The notes: generated from the letters alone by a model not told the origin. Shown: positions 32,973 to 41,525, counted from the first letter of the stretch. The stretch is DNA of 64,000 nt from Hyphomicrobium_A sp963726795 (GCA_963726795.1 CAVSDD010000006.1:248001-312000); one strand, 5' to 3'. Numbers and translations: made by a program.

Positions 32973-33116
32973 CATTCCCTTGCCGCTGCATTGCCTCGCC
33001 GTCGCAGCGCCTCGCGTGTGCTCGCGCGGTCCGTCCCTCCCATCATCGAACTTTGCGGCGCGCGAAAAAAGTTGTCCCCGGCGCGACGCGATGCATCGCT
33101 CGCGCAAACGCTCGCT

Positions 33117-33185
33117 CATGTGTCGCGCACATGCCCGACATGTCTCTCGGTCAACGCGACATGTCCGCAGGACATCGCGCAATGT
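33117..33185. promoter_or_regulatory. Spaced GACATGTC palindromes
   Basis: The perfect palindrome GACATGTC occurs at 33137-33144 and 33158-33165, 21 bases apart (two helical turns). Half-sites (ATGTC, ACATG, GACAT, ATGTC) flank it on both sides between 33117 and 33185. The arrangement resembles a cooperative operator. It lies about 300 bases before the cold-shock gene; the regulator is unknown. Confidence 0.4.
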
Positions 33186-33475
33186 CGTCGCGCGCATCGC
33201 CAACGAATCATTGCTGCAGCAAGACAAGCGGCTCGACTCGCCTCTCGCTGCCTCTCACGCCGATCTTGGCAAAAACACTACCGAAATTTGGGGAAGAATC
33301 GTTCGCATAGAACTTCGCAGCGTTTCAACGCTTTAGGTTGCGCACTCTCATGTGGACAGTCGTGAACCACTCCACTTAGCAATGCTTTAACGAAATTAAG
33401 CCTCTAGCCGACAAGTCGACTGATGGTATTCTCCGATTGCTTCGCGCTGGGGGCGAACATGAAGAGGGCATCTCC

Positions 33476-34129
33476 ATGTTCGGCCGGGCGTGCAGCAAGC
33501 ATAGCAACGTAGAAAGTAGCGGGGTTCCGAAGATGGGGGATTCTAAGCGTCCCGATTTTCCGCAGTTTGACCATGCGATCGAAGGCATCGGGGACAGGGC
33601 CGAAGAAGCCGGCATCGAGGTGTTCGAGGTTGTCGGCGCGATCAAATGGTTCGACGCATCGAAGGGTTACGGATTTATTGTACCTGACAACGGGCTTGCC
33701 GATATTCTGCTGCACGTGACGTGCCTCAGGGCCGGCGGCTACCAGACCGCGTACGAAGGAGCTAGAGTTCATTGCGAGGTGCTGCGCCGACCAAAAGGCA
33801 TGCAGGCGTTCCGCATCCTCAGCATGGACGAGAGCACTGCAATTCATCCCTCGCAGCTGCCGCAGCGGACCCACGTCGTTGTCGAGCCGGAGAGCGACTG
33901 GGAGAGAGCCATGGTCAAGTGGTTCAATCGCGTGCGCGGGTTCGGCTTCCTGACGCGCGGCGAGGGGACACCAGACGTCTTCGTGCACATGGAGACGTTG
34001 CGCCGGTTCGGGTTCACCGAATTGAGACCGGGTCAGATGGTCATGGTGCGCTGGGGTCATGGTTCGAAAGGCTGCATGGCAGCCGAACTGAGACCCGACG
34101 GTCAGCCGGGGCTGCCACCAACACACTGA
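33476..34129 (+). CDS. Double cold-shock-domain protein
   Basis: A ~217-aa protein with two cold-shock domains. The first is at residues ~50-115 (VGAIKWFDASKGYGFIVPDN, then DILLHVTCL) and the second at ~145-205 (AMVKWFNRVRGFGFLTRGEG, then PDVFVHMETL). RNP1-like KGYGFI and RGFGFL and RNP2-like DVFVH/DILLH are present. It should bind single-stranded RNA or DNA and act as an RNA chaperone. Two-domain forms of this kind are common in alphaproteobacteria. The ATG at 33476 is used; TTG 33437 and ATG 33533 are alternatives. A clear terminator follows. Confidence 0.88.
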   Translation: MFGRACSKHSNVESSGVPKMGDSKRPDFPQFDHAIEGIGDRAEEAGIEVFEVVGAIKWFDASKGYGFIVPDNGLADILLHVTCLRAGGYQTAYEGARVHCEVLRRPKGMQAFRILSMDESTAIHPSQLPQRTHVVVEPESDWERAMVKWFNRVRGFGFLTRGEGTPDVFVHMETLRRFGFTELRPGQMVMVRWGHGSKGCMAAELRPDGQPGLPPTH

Positions 34130-34162
34130 TCCTTTTCCGAGGGATCAATCAAAAGTCATTTG

Positions 34163-34183
34163 GGGCCACCCGTTGGGTGGCCC
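34163..34183 (+). terminator. Rho-independent terminator of the cold-shock gene
   Basis: A perfect 9-bp inverted repeat GGGCCACCC/GGGTGGCCC with loop GTT, followed by TGCTTTTGTTT. It lies 33 bases after the cold-shock stop and covers the possible GTG start of the next gene, so the two genes may be linked by read-through or attenuation. Confidence 0.8.
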
Positions 34184-34635
34184 TGCTTTTGTTTGCGGCC
34201 GTCGCATTCGGCTCACTGTCGGGCGCAGCCGACGCGAAGATGCGCGTCGATCGCCTCTGGCTGGTGACCGCGGCCGGTAAAGAGATTCCCGTAGAGATCG
34301 AGGTCGCCGAGACGCCGGAGGACAAAAGCATCGGCCTGATGTTCCGAACTGAGCTCGCGGACGATCACGGCATGCTGTTTCCTTACGACAAGTCGCAGGA
34401 CGTCAGTATGTGGATGCACAATACCTACATCCCGCTCGACATGGTCTTTATCCGCGCGGACGGCACCGTGCACCGCATTGAGAGCCGCGCAGAGCCACTA
34501 TCGGATCGCATCATAAACTCTGAGGGGCCGGTGAAAGGCGTCCTCGAGCTGGCCGCGGGCGCGGCCGAACGGCTGGGCCTGAAGCCGGGCGACCGTGTGC
34601 GGTATCCTTTCTTTATACAGCCGGCGCCTCCTTAG
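34177..34635 (+). CDS. DUF192 family secreted protein
   Basis: A ~150-aa DUF192 protein. A hydrophobic signal-like segment (VALLLFAAVAFGSLSGAADA) leads into the domain with GLMFRTELADDHGMLFPY, SMWMHNTYIPLDMVFI and VKGVLELAAG. Homologues are periplasmic and of unknown function, with a beta-rich fold. No ATG fits the signal peptide; GTG at 34177 or TTG at 34189 are candidates, and ATG 34240 would lack the signal. The start overlaps the terminator of the upstream gene. Confidence 0.8.
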   Translation: MALLLFAAVAFGSLSGAADAKMRVDRLWLVTAAGKEIPVEIEVAETPEDKSIGLMFRTELADDHGMLFPYDKSQDVSMWMHNTYIPLDMVFIRADGTVHRIESRAEPLSDRIINSEGPVKGVLELAAGAAERLGLKPGDRVRYPFFIQPAPP

Positions 34636-34851
34636 TGCCCGGGCGCGGACGCGCCGCAGATCCTTTTCGATGGATCGAACGTCGGACGATAAGGCCGAAG
34701 CGCTTCATAGCGACCGCAATTGCGGAAACTCTGTGTGCGGGCGATCGATCTAAGAATATTTCGAAGCGCGCCATCATTTAGCCCAGAGTGTCCCGACCCA
34801 TAGGCGGCAGCGGGCCGATATCTACTAAGGGATAGATATCAGGGGGTTAGT

Positions 34852-35658
34852 ATGAGCGTGCTCGCGTGGCGCAAACCTGCGCCCGGTCCGTCTGATTTTG
34901 ATCACGACGACGATGACGCCGAGGACGACGAGTTCTTTGCGGGCGAGCGGATTTGTGCGCCGCCGGAGGAGACGCGCGGCGGGTCCGCGTTGCGAATATG
35001 CGTGGTCGTTCTGATCGCAGCGTGCGGCTGGGGGCTCTATAGAAATTCGGAGAGTTTACCGGGCTGGCTGTCGACCAAAATCGCCAACGCGTCTGCATTG
35101 ATGGAATACAAGGCAGCGGACGCCGTGACGCCGGGCTCCGACCCCGCGGCGCCGGTGGACCGAGCACCGAGCGCAGGTACGGCGCCGACCCTCTCCCATA
35201 CCCCGACCGAGATTGCTGCAGTCGGTAATACGATGGCGCAGCCGCAACCCCAACCGGCACCGCAGCCGTTAACAACGGTCGCTACGCATCCCGCTGCGAA
35301 GGAATTCTCGGTCTCGCCGCTGGAGCCGGCCGCCCCCGAGCCCAATAACCCGTATCGGGCACGAGCGGCCGCCGCTGGACTTAACCCGGACCTGTCGCCG
35401 GCTCTTCTTTCGCGGCTGTCGCAAGACGACTACAGCAATGCGCGCACCGCCATTGACACCGCCCTAGCGAAGACACCCGACAACGGAACGTTCGTGTGGC
35501 CGCGACAGCGCCAGCCGGAGCTTGCCCTGTTTCAGGTCCACTTCGTTCCCGGAGCTGCACCGACCTGCCGGCGGTACGTGGTGACCGTGACCAAGGAACG
35601 GTGGTCGACGACGGCCCCGCCGATGGAAAGGTGCGGGACAAACTCGGGCGTCCGCTAA
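34852..35658 (+). CDS. Hypothetical single-pass membrane protein with acidic N-terminus
   Basis: A 268-aa protein of unknown family. Residues 14-35 are Asp/Glu-rich (DHDDDDAEDDEFF), residues ~47-62 form one hydrophobic segment (ICVVVLIAACGWGLY), and a Pro/Ala-rich linker runs to ~185. A small C-terminal domain (FVWPRQRQPELALFQVHF and CRRYVVTVTKERWS, with a second Cys at the end) may form a disulfide in the periplasm. It is convergent with the release-factor-like coding region. Confidence 0.65.
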   Translation: MSVLAWRKPAPGPSDFDHDDDDAEDDEFFAGERICAPPEETRGGSALRICVVVLIAACGWGLYRNSESLPGWLSTKIANASALMEYKAADAVTPGSDPAAPVDRAPSAGTAPTLSHTPTEIAAVGNTMAQPQPQPAPQPLTTVATHPAAKEFSVSPLEPAAPEPNNPYRARAAAAGLNPDLSPALLSRLSQDDYSNARTAIDTALAKTPDNGTFVWPRQRQPELALFQVHFVPGAAPTCRRYVVTVTKERWSTTAPPMERCGTNSGVR

Positions 35659-35715
35659 AAGTGAAGGCCGGGTGTGTCGGGTGCTCTTCTGCACGCTAGT
35701 TACCGAAATGAACGA

Positions 35716-36720
35716 CTACGGCGCGCGGGTGGCGGCGATCAAATCGAAGTCGCCCGCAAGCACGGCATCGAGGCGGCCGCTGCGCCAGCCTCCCGCAATA
35801 TCACGCACGAGCGGCGCGGCGTCATCCCGGTAGCGGCGCACGATCGAACTCGGCTGACCGGGTCCGGACAGCGCCTCCTTTAGTGCGCTCCTGAGCTTGC
35901 CGGCCGTGAGATCACCTAGTGGCGCGGCCGAGACGCGCACACGGACCGCCGCGCGCGCCGGTGACTTGTCGTCGGCTAGCTCAAGCACGTGCAGGCCACG
36001 CTCAGGCGCCAGGATGCGGTGCGCGCCAAATCCGCCGATGAGCAGGAGCGGCAGGGCTCCGCCGCCGATCGGACCGTCGGGCGGTATCTCAGTGAGCTGC
36101 ATGTGCCGCTTGCGGCTCCACGCGCGGTACATGTCGAGCACCTGCTGGCACCAGGCGAGCGTGGCCTTCATGTCACCCGGCTTGTCGAACGCCGGCTCGA
36201 CCATCAGCGCGACCTCTATCGGCGCGCTTTCCTGCACGTCGCGCAAGCCTTCGTTGACGACGTAGAGCTGCAGCGCGAGGCGGGAAACGAGCTCGCGCGA
36301 GGACTTGCCGGAGCGCTCGTTGCTTTTGTCGAGACGCGTCTTGAGCGCGAGCGCCGTGCCAGCCGCGGCGCGCACGCGATCCATGAGGGCAAGTTGGGCG
36401 AGCGTCTCAAAGCGGCCCGGCGCCGACCAGAAGCCGGCGTGCATCATCTCGGCCGAGAGCGCTGTCTTACGTGCTTCCCATTCCGGCGCGACGATCGTCT
36501 CATCGACACGCGCGGTCTCCGCCGCGAGACTATCGCGCTCCTCCTCGCTGCCGCATGGGGCAAGGATCATCGCGGGCAGCGCGAGCTGGCGCCCGTCGAT
36601 CTCGATGTCGCGCCCTGTATCCTCATCAAGGTCGGGATCGACGAACTCGGCCTGGATTGCTCGTCCGTCGCTGCGAACGAACACGAACTGATCGCCCTCT
36701 GGGAATGCGCTTCTCAACAA
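35716..36720 (-). CDS. Release-factor-like domain without GGQ (3' part of an AAA+ fusion)
   Basis: As read, a separate 334-codon frame with TTG start. Residues 8-45 (EGDQFVFVRSDGRAIQ) continue the C-terminus of the AAA+ protein, so this is more likely the end of one ~1139-aa protein broken by an extra base near 36700. Residues ~60-165 are helical (ending ...ELVSRLALQLYVVNEGL). Then comes a PCRF-like region (WCQQVLDMYRAWSRKRHMQL, LIGGFGAHRILAPERGLHVL). The end (RSGRLDAVLAGDFDLI) matches the release-factor C-terminus. The peptidyl-hydrolysis loop with GGQ is absent, so it should not release peptides; a ribosome- or adaptor-binding role is inferred. Confidence 0.75.
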   Translation of the reverse strand: MLRSAFPEGDQFVFVRSDGRAIQAEFVDPDLDEDTGRDIEIDGRQLALPAMILAPCGSEEERDSLAAETARVDETIVAPEWEARKTALSAEMMHAGFWSAPGRFETLAQLALMDRVRAAAGTALALKTRLDKSNERSGKSSRELVSRLALQLYVVNEGLRDVQESAPIEVALMVEPAFDKPGDMKATLAWCQQVLDMYRAWSRKRHMQLTEIPPDGPIGGGALPLLLIGGFGAHRILAPERGLHVLELADDKSPARAAVRVRVSAAPLGDLTAGKLRSALKEALSGPGQPSSIVRRYRDDAAPLVRDIAGGWRSGRLDAVLAGDFDLIAATRAP

Positions 36721-39136
36721 TTGACGCAGCCAGCGGCGCGATCAGGTACTGGTCGATCGCGCGTTTGAGCGGGCGGGCGCCCATTTCCGGCGAGAAACCC
36801 TTCTCCAGCAGGAACTCGAGCGCGGACGCCTCCCACTCCACCGCCCACTCGCGATCCTTGAAGCCGCGCCGCTCCATCACCCGCGCCAGCTCCTTCTTGA
36901 GGATGTCGCGCATCAGATCGCGCGACAGGGGCCGGAAGACGATCACCTTGTCGAGCCGGTTCTGGAACTCGGGGCGGAAGGTCTGGCTGACGGCGCGCGT
37001 AACCTGATCGCAGGAATAGCTGTCGTCGCCTGGAGAGAAGCCGAGCCGCAGCCCGCGATGGCTGGTGGCCCCGAGGTTGGAGGTGAGGATGATGATGCAG
37101 TGGCGGAAGTCGGCGACCTGCCCCTGCTGATCGGTGAGGCGTCCATCGTCGAACACCTGCAGGAACAGGTCCCAGACGTTGGCGTGCGCCTTCTCGAACT
37201 CGTCGAGCAGCACCACTGAAAACGGCTGCTTGCGCACCAGCGTAATGAGCGAGTCGCTCGGGTTTGTCGCCTCGCCGCTGCCGAGGATCTTCGCCGTAAA
37301 CTCCGCTGTCTGGAACTCGCTCATGTCGAGGCGGATCATGCGGTCCTGCGACCCGAACAGGTACTCGGCGAGCGTCTTGGCAAGCTCGGTCTTGCCGGTG
37401 CCCGTCGGTCCGGCAAACAGGAAGATGCCGATCGGCTTGCTTGGATCGTTCAGCCCGGCCTTCAGCATGGCGATGCGCGCGACGATCGCCTCGACGGCCT
37501 CCTCCTGGCCGATGACGCGCCCGGTGAAATAGCCGCGCACGGCTGCAAGATCGACGCGCTCGTTGCCGTCGAGGATCGATGCAGGGAGGCCAGTCAGCTG
37601 CGCCAGGGTCTCGATGATGTCGCCGGAGGCGATGGTGCCCTGCCTCCCCTTGGCGACGCGCCCCACGCTGAGCTTCAAGAGATCGAGTGCGGCGCCAGGC
37701 AGGCTCGAAGCCGCGAGGTATTGTCGGGCAGAAGCGAGAGCGGTCTCCACGGCGGCCGGCTCGACTTCTACGTCGGTAGCGGCGGCAAGCTCGAGCGCGA
37801 AGGCGCTGGCCAGCTCGGCGGTCTCCTGCTGATCCATCGGTTCGAGCCGCGCCATCTCGAAGGTGTTACGCAGCGCCGGTCTCAAACGCAGGAGGCGTGC
37901 GCCACCCGCTGCCGACGTTTCAGTCCACACGATCAGCCTGCCGCTCGAGATCGCCGGGAGAATCTGGTCGAGGATGCTCGCCGCCTGCCCTTGGTGGGTG
38001 CCGCTCAGCGCGATCTGAAGAATGTCGGGGATATACCAGATGAGCTTCTTGGACGCCGCGAGTTCCTCCACCGTGCGCTGGATGCGCCCCTCGAGCTGGC
38101 CGAACCATTGCTGGCCAGCCATCAGCTCGGCCCCGCCGGCCTCAAACACGGTCCAGCCCTTTTGCTCCAGGCGCCGGCCGACGAGTCGCAAGAACGAGGT
38201 CTTGCCGACGCGGGCCTCTCCACTGACGAGCAGCGAGCGCGGCAGCGGTCGGTGCACGTTGGCCTCTGCCTGTTCGATGGCGTCGGACCACAGCGGCGGC
38301 TCAACCAGGAGATCTGCGCCGGTGCGCTGCCAAAAGCTGCCGAAGGAGGTGAGGAACGCGCGGTCGACGTTGCGCAGGCGTGTTGCATCGAGGCTCTCGA
38401 TGAGCGCCGTGGCGAGCGGATGGTTGAGACGGACGAGAAAGGCGCGGATCAGGTTCTGTGTCTCTTGCGGCTTGCCGTCGAGCGCCGAGCCGAACTCGGC
38501 CGTGTCGCCGAGCCGCGACCGTTCATCGAAATGTTCGCGGAATGCGGAGATCGCGTAGGTATTGTCGCGCCACCATTCTCGAATGGCGGCAACGGGCGCA
38601 CCGACCGGGGGCCGGGGGTCTGCGGCGAGGAACAGCCTCAACGCGAAATGCATACCCCACGGAGTAAGCGTGTCGAAGAAGGCCACGACGTCATCGAGCA
38701 CTCGGTCACGATCGTCGCGGTCGCACAGCGCGGCGAGCGCCACGCACGAGAAGAACCAGTTGGATCCGATTGCGTACTCGCTGACGATGCTCAGCGGCAC
38801 AGCGTCGTCCGCCAAGAGCCGGCGCGCCTCCGCGAACCGAGGATTGGCTGCGAGCTCGCGCGCCGGCGCAGACGTGTTGACCTCGGCGTCGATTAACGCG
38901 AGCAGCTCGCGCAGACGGGTCGTGCGCGTGTCCAGATCTGCGGGGGCGGTGGCCGACGCCCGATCCGCAGGCGTCGCAATGGGAGGCTCCTGCGCAACGG
39001 GGGCGGGGCGCGCGGGTTCAGCAGCGGCGACTTTCTGGGTCGCATCGGCGGCAGAATTCCACCGCAGCCATTGGCGTAGCCGCGGCCAGTTTAAGCCGAT
39101 AGCCACTCCAAGGATGACCGCGACGAAATATTTCAA
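36626..39136 (-). CDS. Membrane-anchored Clp-like AAA+ protein (fused to release-factor-like domain)
   Basis: The N-terminus is a membrane anchor (KYFVAVILGVAIGLNW), then a Pro/Ala linker and a helical region. The first, degenerate AAA module has Walker A GEARVGKT at 306-313 but no clear Walker B glutamate. The second module is intact: Walker A GPTGTGKT at 576-583, Walker B VVLLDE at 641-646, sensor ILTSNLG, arginine finger FRPEFQNR at 720-727 and sensor-2 GARPLKR. It resembles ClpA/ClpB but lacks the Clp N-domain and a visible ClpP loop. After residue 812 (RIP) the frame goes astray; deleting one base near 36700 continues into PEGDQFVFVRSDGR and the release-factor-like domain. Confidence 0.88.
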   Translation of the reverse strand: MKYFVAVILGVAIGLNWPRLRQWLRWNSAADATQKVAAAEPARPAPVAQEPPIATPADRASATAPADLDTRTTRLRELLALIDAEVNTSAPARELAANPRFAEARRLLADDAVPLSIVSEYAIGSNWFFSCVALAALCDRDDRDRVLDDVVAFFDTLTPWGMHFALRLFLAADPRPPVGAPVAAIREWWRDNTYAISAFREHFDERSRLGDTAEFGSALDGKPQETQNLIRAFLVRLNHPLATALIESLDATRLRNVDRAFLTSFGSFWQRTGADLLVEPPLWSDAIEQAEANVHRPLPRSLLVSGEARVGKTSFLRLVGRRLEQKGWTVFEAGGAELMAGQQWFGQLEGRIQRTVEELAASKKLIWYIPDILQIALSGTHQGQAASILDQILPAISSGRLIVWTETSAAGGARLLRLRPALRNTFEMARLEPMDQQETAELASAFALELAAATDVEVEPAAVETALASARQYLAASSLPGAALDLLKLSVGRVAKGRQGTIASGDIIETLAQLTGLPASILDGNERVDLAAVRGYFTGRVIGQEEAVEAIVARIAMLKAGLNDPSKPIGIFLFAGPTGTGKTELAKTLAEYLFGSQDRMIRLDMSEFQTAEFTAKILGSGEATNPSDSLITLVRKQPFSVVLLDEFEKAHANVWDLFLQVFDDGRLTDQQGQVADFRHCIIILTSNLGATSHRGLRLGFSPGDDSYSCDQVTRAVSQTFRPEFQNRLDKVIVFRPLSRDLMRDILKKELARVMERRGFKDREWAVEWEASALEFLLEKGFSPEMGARPLKRAIDQYLIAPLAASIVEKRIPRGRSVRVRSQRRTSNPGRVRRSRP

Positions 39137-39341
39137 CGCCGAGCTCCCGAGACTACCCCGGAGAGGACAGTGTTATTTTCCGTCGACGCCTGTCAACGCT
39201 TGGTGGGCTGGTGGCCTAACGCCTCCTGCAGGTTGCTCGACGTTGAGGGCTAATGCGTTGCTACACGGGGAACGACGGTCCGGTGATGATCATCGGTCAG
39301 AGCTTTCTGCTGGAATCGTGCTCAAGCAAGTTTTGCCCTGA

Positions 39342-39542
39342 TTAATAGTAGTCGGTCTGCATCGTGTGCTTCTTCATCTCCGCGATCCACGTCGGATTGA
39401 CACCGGCGGCTATCAAATACTTTTCGCTGAGCCTCTCCCATTCCGGACGATCGAGTTGATAGATCTTGTCCGCGATGAACCTAGTGTTCAGTCCGAAATT
39501 TTGATGTTCCGCGAGAAACAGCCTTGTTTCGTTCTCGTCCAA
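39342..39542 (-). CDS. Small hypothetical protein
   Basis: A 66-aa frame (MDENETRLFLAEHQ... ending KKHTMQTDYY) with balanced composition and plausible helices. It lies between the AAA+ gene and tRNA-Pro. No family is recognised and no strong ribosome site is seen. It may be a real small soluble protein. Confidence 0.45.
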   Translation of the reverse strand: MDENETRLFLAEHQNFGLNTRFIADKIYQLDRPEWERLSEKYLIAAGVNPTWIAEMKKHTMQTDYY

Positions 39543-39598
39543 CTCCGGGACCCTTGACGTCGGCGCCAGAAGTCCGCAAGAACGCTAACCGTTTTTGT

Positions 39599-39675
39599 CG
39601 GGGCGTAGCTCAGCCTGGTAGAGCACTTGCTTTGGGAGCAAGGGGTCGCGAGTTCGAATCCCGCCGCCCCGACCA
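39599..39675 (+). tRNA. tRNA-Pro (anticodon TGG)
   Basis: A complete cloverleaf: acceptor CGGGGCG/CGCCCCG, D-arm GCTC/GAGC, anticodon stem CTTGC/GCAAG with loop TTTGGGA (anticodon TGG), T-stem GCGAG/CCCGC with one A-C mismatch and loop TTCGAAT, and encoded CCA at 39673-39675. Confidence 0.95.
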
Positions 39676-39777
39676 ACATTAAGCCCAAGCGCGACTTGTG
39701 CGTCGCAGCCGGTTTGATTGTGGTTTAGCCGACGCAGTGTCGTGCTTGACGATCAAACGCGGGGAACGGCGCAGTCC

Positions 39778-40095
39778 TCAGCGTTGTCCTGCTGGTTCTT
39801 TGAGTTTGAAATCGATCGAGGGTGCGATGTACCCCGGCGGGTCGATCTGTGCCTGAATATGCAGCAGTGAGCTATTTCCAGTCTCGACTGAACCCTCGAC
39901 CACTGAGCCTTTCTCAAACACGACACATTCACCTTCGACGACCTGCTGATACAGGAACGTTTGAAAGGCACTCGGGTTGGAGCGAATCTGCTGCAGCTTG
40001 GATACTTGGTCGCTGGAGTTGCAACCGAAGCTCTGCACTTGAGCTTCATAAAGCAACGGAGATGCGGCAATCAGGATAAGGGCGATTTTGCCCAT
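39778..40095 (-). CDS. Small secreted hypothetical protein
   Basis: A 105-aa protein with an N-terminal hydrophobic segment (GKIALILIAASPLLYEAQ) and two later cysteines (FGCNSSDQV, GECVVFEKG) that could form a disulfide. The start was set at 40095, before the hydrophobic segment; the frame extends to 40137. Family not recognised. It lies between tRNA-Pro and a hydrolase remnant. Confidence 0.5.
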   Translation of the reverse strand: MGKIALILIAASPLLYEAQVQSFGCNSSDQVSKLQQIRSNPSAFQTFLYQQVVEGECVVFEKGSVVEGSVETGNSSLLHIQAQIDPPGYIAPSIDFKLKEPAGQR

Positions 40096-40192
40096 CGTGT
40101 GCCCCGCACATTCTTCGAAGGATCGCCCGCCCGGCAAAAGGTCCGGACGGGCGTCATTACTTCTCTAAGACTGTCTCAGCCTGCACTGCGGA

Positions 40193-41113
40193 TCAGTGTT
40201 GTGCACCATCCCACACATACTGGTGGGAACGGCCTTTCCTAACGTGCTTCTTGATCCAGTCGATGATGACGTCAGCAATCTTGAGATTGTTGTGGTCCTG
40301 CATAAACATGTGACTGTTGCCGGCGCCTACACCTTTGAATGGAGGATCGCTCCCGGGGCCGGGTAGGTGGATATAGGTGATATCGCCGCCAGCTGCCCGG
40401 ATGGCCGCGATTTCGTTGGGACAAGGTTGAACGGGGCGGGCCTGTGGAGTCCAGGTCCCATCAGCCGGCGTAGGCTGCGCGACGTAGTTGTCGCCCTCGA
40501 TAATGAGCATCGGAATCTTCGCCAAGGTGTTGACGTTAGCTTGAGTGAGCGTCACAGCGGCGTTCAGAGGATTGGGCGACGGGGGCTGAAAACAACCGGT
40601 CTCCAGCTGAATGATGCCTCGGACGCCCGTGGGGTCTTGCAGCGCTGCCTTGGTCGGAAATGAACTCGACTGCGAGTGACCGACCAATATAGCTCCGTCC
40701 AGTTTCTTAGCCAGCACTGCCATCCTTTGCGGTGTCGGCCGAATGTCGCCAGCGTTGGCACCAAATGTGCCCAAGCTTGCGCTCAAATCGGGAATGACCT
40801 GTTTGAAGAACGTTCCGCTGCCGCCTGCGCCGCGCCAAGTGCCACCCGACCTGCCTGGGGTGCTGTACACTCCCACGGTTTCCATCGGGAACTGCTCGGC
40901 GCCTGAAGTCCCGTTGCTATCGTGCTTTGCCCGAGTTTTTGTATTGTTATGCTCATCAGTTCCTCCCGCGACGTATCGCGATTCAGCTGCACGTTCTGAG
41001 CGGTGCAAGCCCGTGCAACGTATGCTCGCTGAACCTCCGGCGCTCGGATCGTAGGGAACCGATTGGGGAACGGGCGAACGCCAGCGCTGCATTCGCGCTC
41101 GCTTACGGATCAC
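40193..41113 (-). pseudogene. Alpha/beta-hydrolase (esterase-like), probably N-terminally broken
   Basis: The last ~200 residues read as an alpha/beta hydrolase: nucleophile elbow VGHSQSSSFP, acid region IIEGDNYVAQP and a histidine in GNSHMFMQDHNN. The first ~75 residues are Arg/Ser-rich and unlike any hydrolase start. A second frame (40783-40992) carries a more protein-like N-terminal piece (MSITIQKLGQSTIATGLQAP), suggesting a frame break near 40870. A usable internal start is the ATG of METVGVYSTPG. Substrate unknown. Confidence 0.55.
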
Positions 41114-41187
41114 GTTGCCGTGTTGCGAATCCTAAACTGAGGCCGTACAACCTCTCGGAACGAAGCGTGCCAACCGTGGAAATCGTA

Positions 41188-41493
41188 ATGATCGCGCGGA
41201 TCTACAAACCGGCGAAGACGGCGATGCAGTCAGGGCTGGGCCGCACCAAGGAGTGGGTTCTTGAGTTTGCACCCGCAAGCCCGCGCGAGGTGGACCCGCT
41301 CATGGGATGGACCGGTTCGCGCGACATGCGCGCCCAGGTGCAGCTCGAGTTCGACACCAAAGAGGAGGCGATCGCCTACGCTGAGCGTGAGCGCATCCCC
41401 TACAGGGTCTTCGGGCCACAGACGCAGCGGCAGATCCGCAAAACCTACGCCGACAATTTCAAGTTTGGCCGCATTGGACGCTGGACGCACTGA
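41188..41493 (+). CDS. Complex I accessory subunit of the ETC_C1/NDUFS4 family
   Basis: A 101-aa protein with MIARIYKPAKTAMQSG, WVLEFAPASPREVDPLMGW and FGRIGRWTH, the hallmark of the NDUFS4-like ETC complex I subunit conserved in alphaproteobacteria and mitochondria. It binds the peripheral arm of NADH:ubiquinone oxidoreductase. The frame is open far upstream, but the ATG at 41188 fits the family. It stands apart from any nuo operon, as is usual for this subunit. Confidence 0.9.
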   Translation: MIARIYKPAKTAMQSGLGRTKEWVLEFAPASPREVDPLMGWTGSRDMRAQVQLEFDTKEEAIAYAERERIPYRVFGPQTQRQIRKTYADNFKFGRIGRWTH

Positions 41494-41525
41494 AGCAGCG
41501 CCACGCGTCCTTTGCGGATTGCGGG

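Larger units (their letters stand above)
32511..33436. other. Long non-coding stretch with repeats upstream of cysH and the cold-shock gene
   Basis: About 930 bases without a gene I can support. It holds the cysH promoter (32511-32640, A/T-rich, motif CCCAATAA at 32555-32562), a 13-bp tandem repeat (32712-32851), an 18-bp repeat (32900-32972) and a set of ATGTC/GACAT half-sites (33117-33185). Frames of 160-170 codons cross it, but they read through the repeats and have no family resemblance. Confidence 0.6.

Noticed and set aside
32804..33365. Two overlapping frames of ~165 codons
   Set aside because: They read through tandem repeats and palindromes, with repetitive Arg/Ser/Leu peptides and no domain.
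35716..36720. Genuine class I peptide chain release factor
   Set aside because: The GGQ loop and codon-recognition region are missing, and the start lies inside the AAA+ reading.
37721..38896. 391-codon plus-strand open frame
   Set aside because: Antisense of the AAA+ gene, with no recognisable domain.
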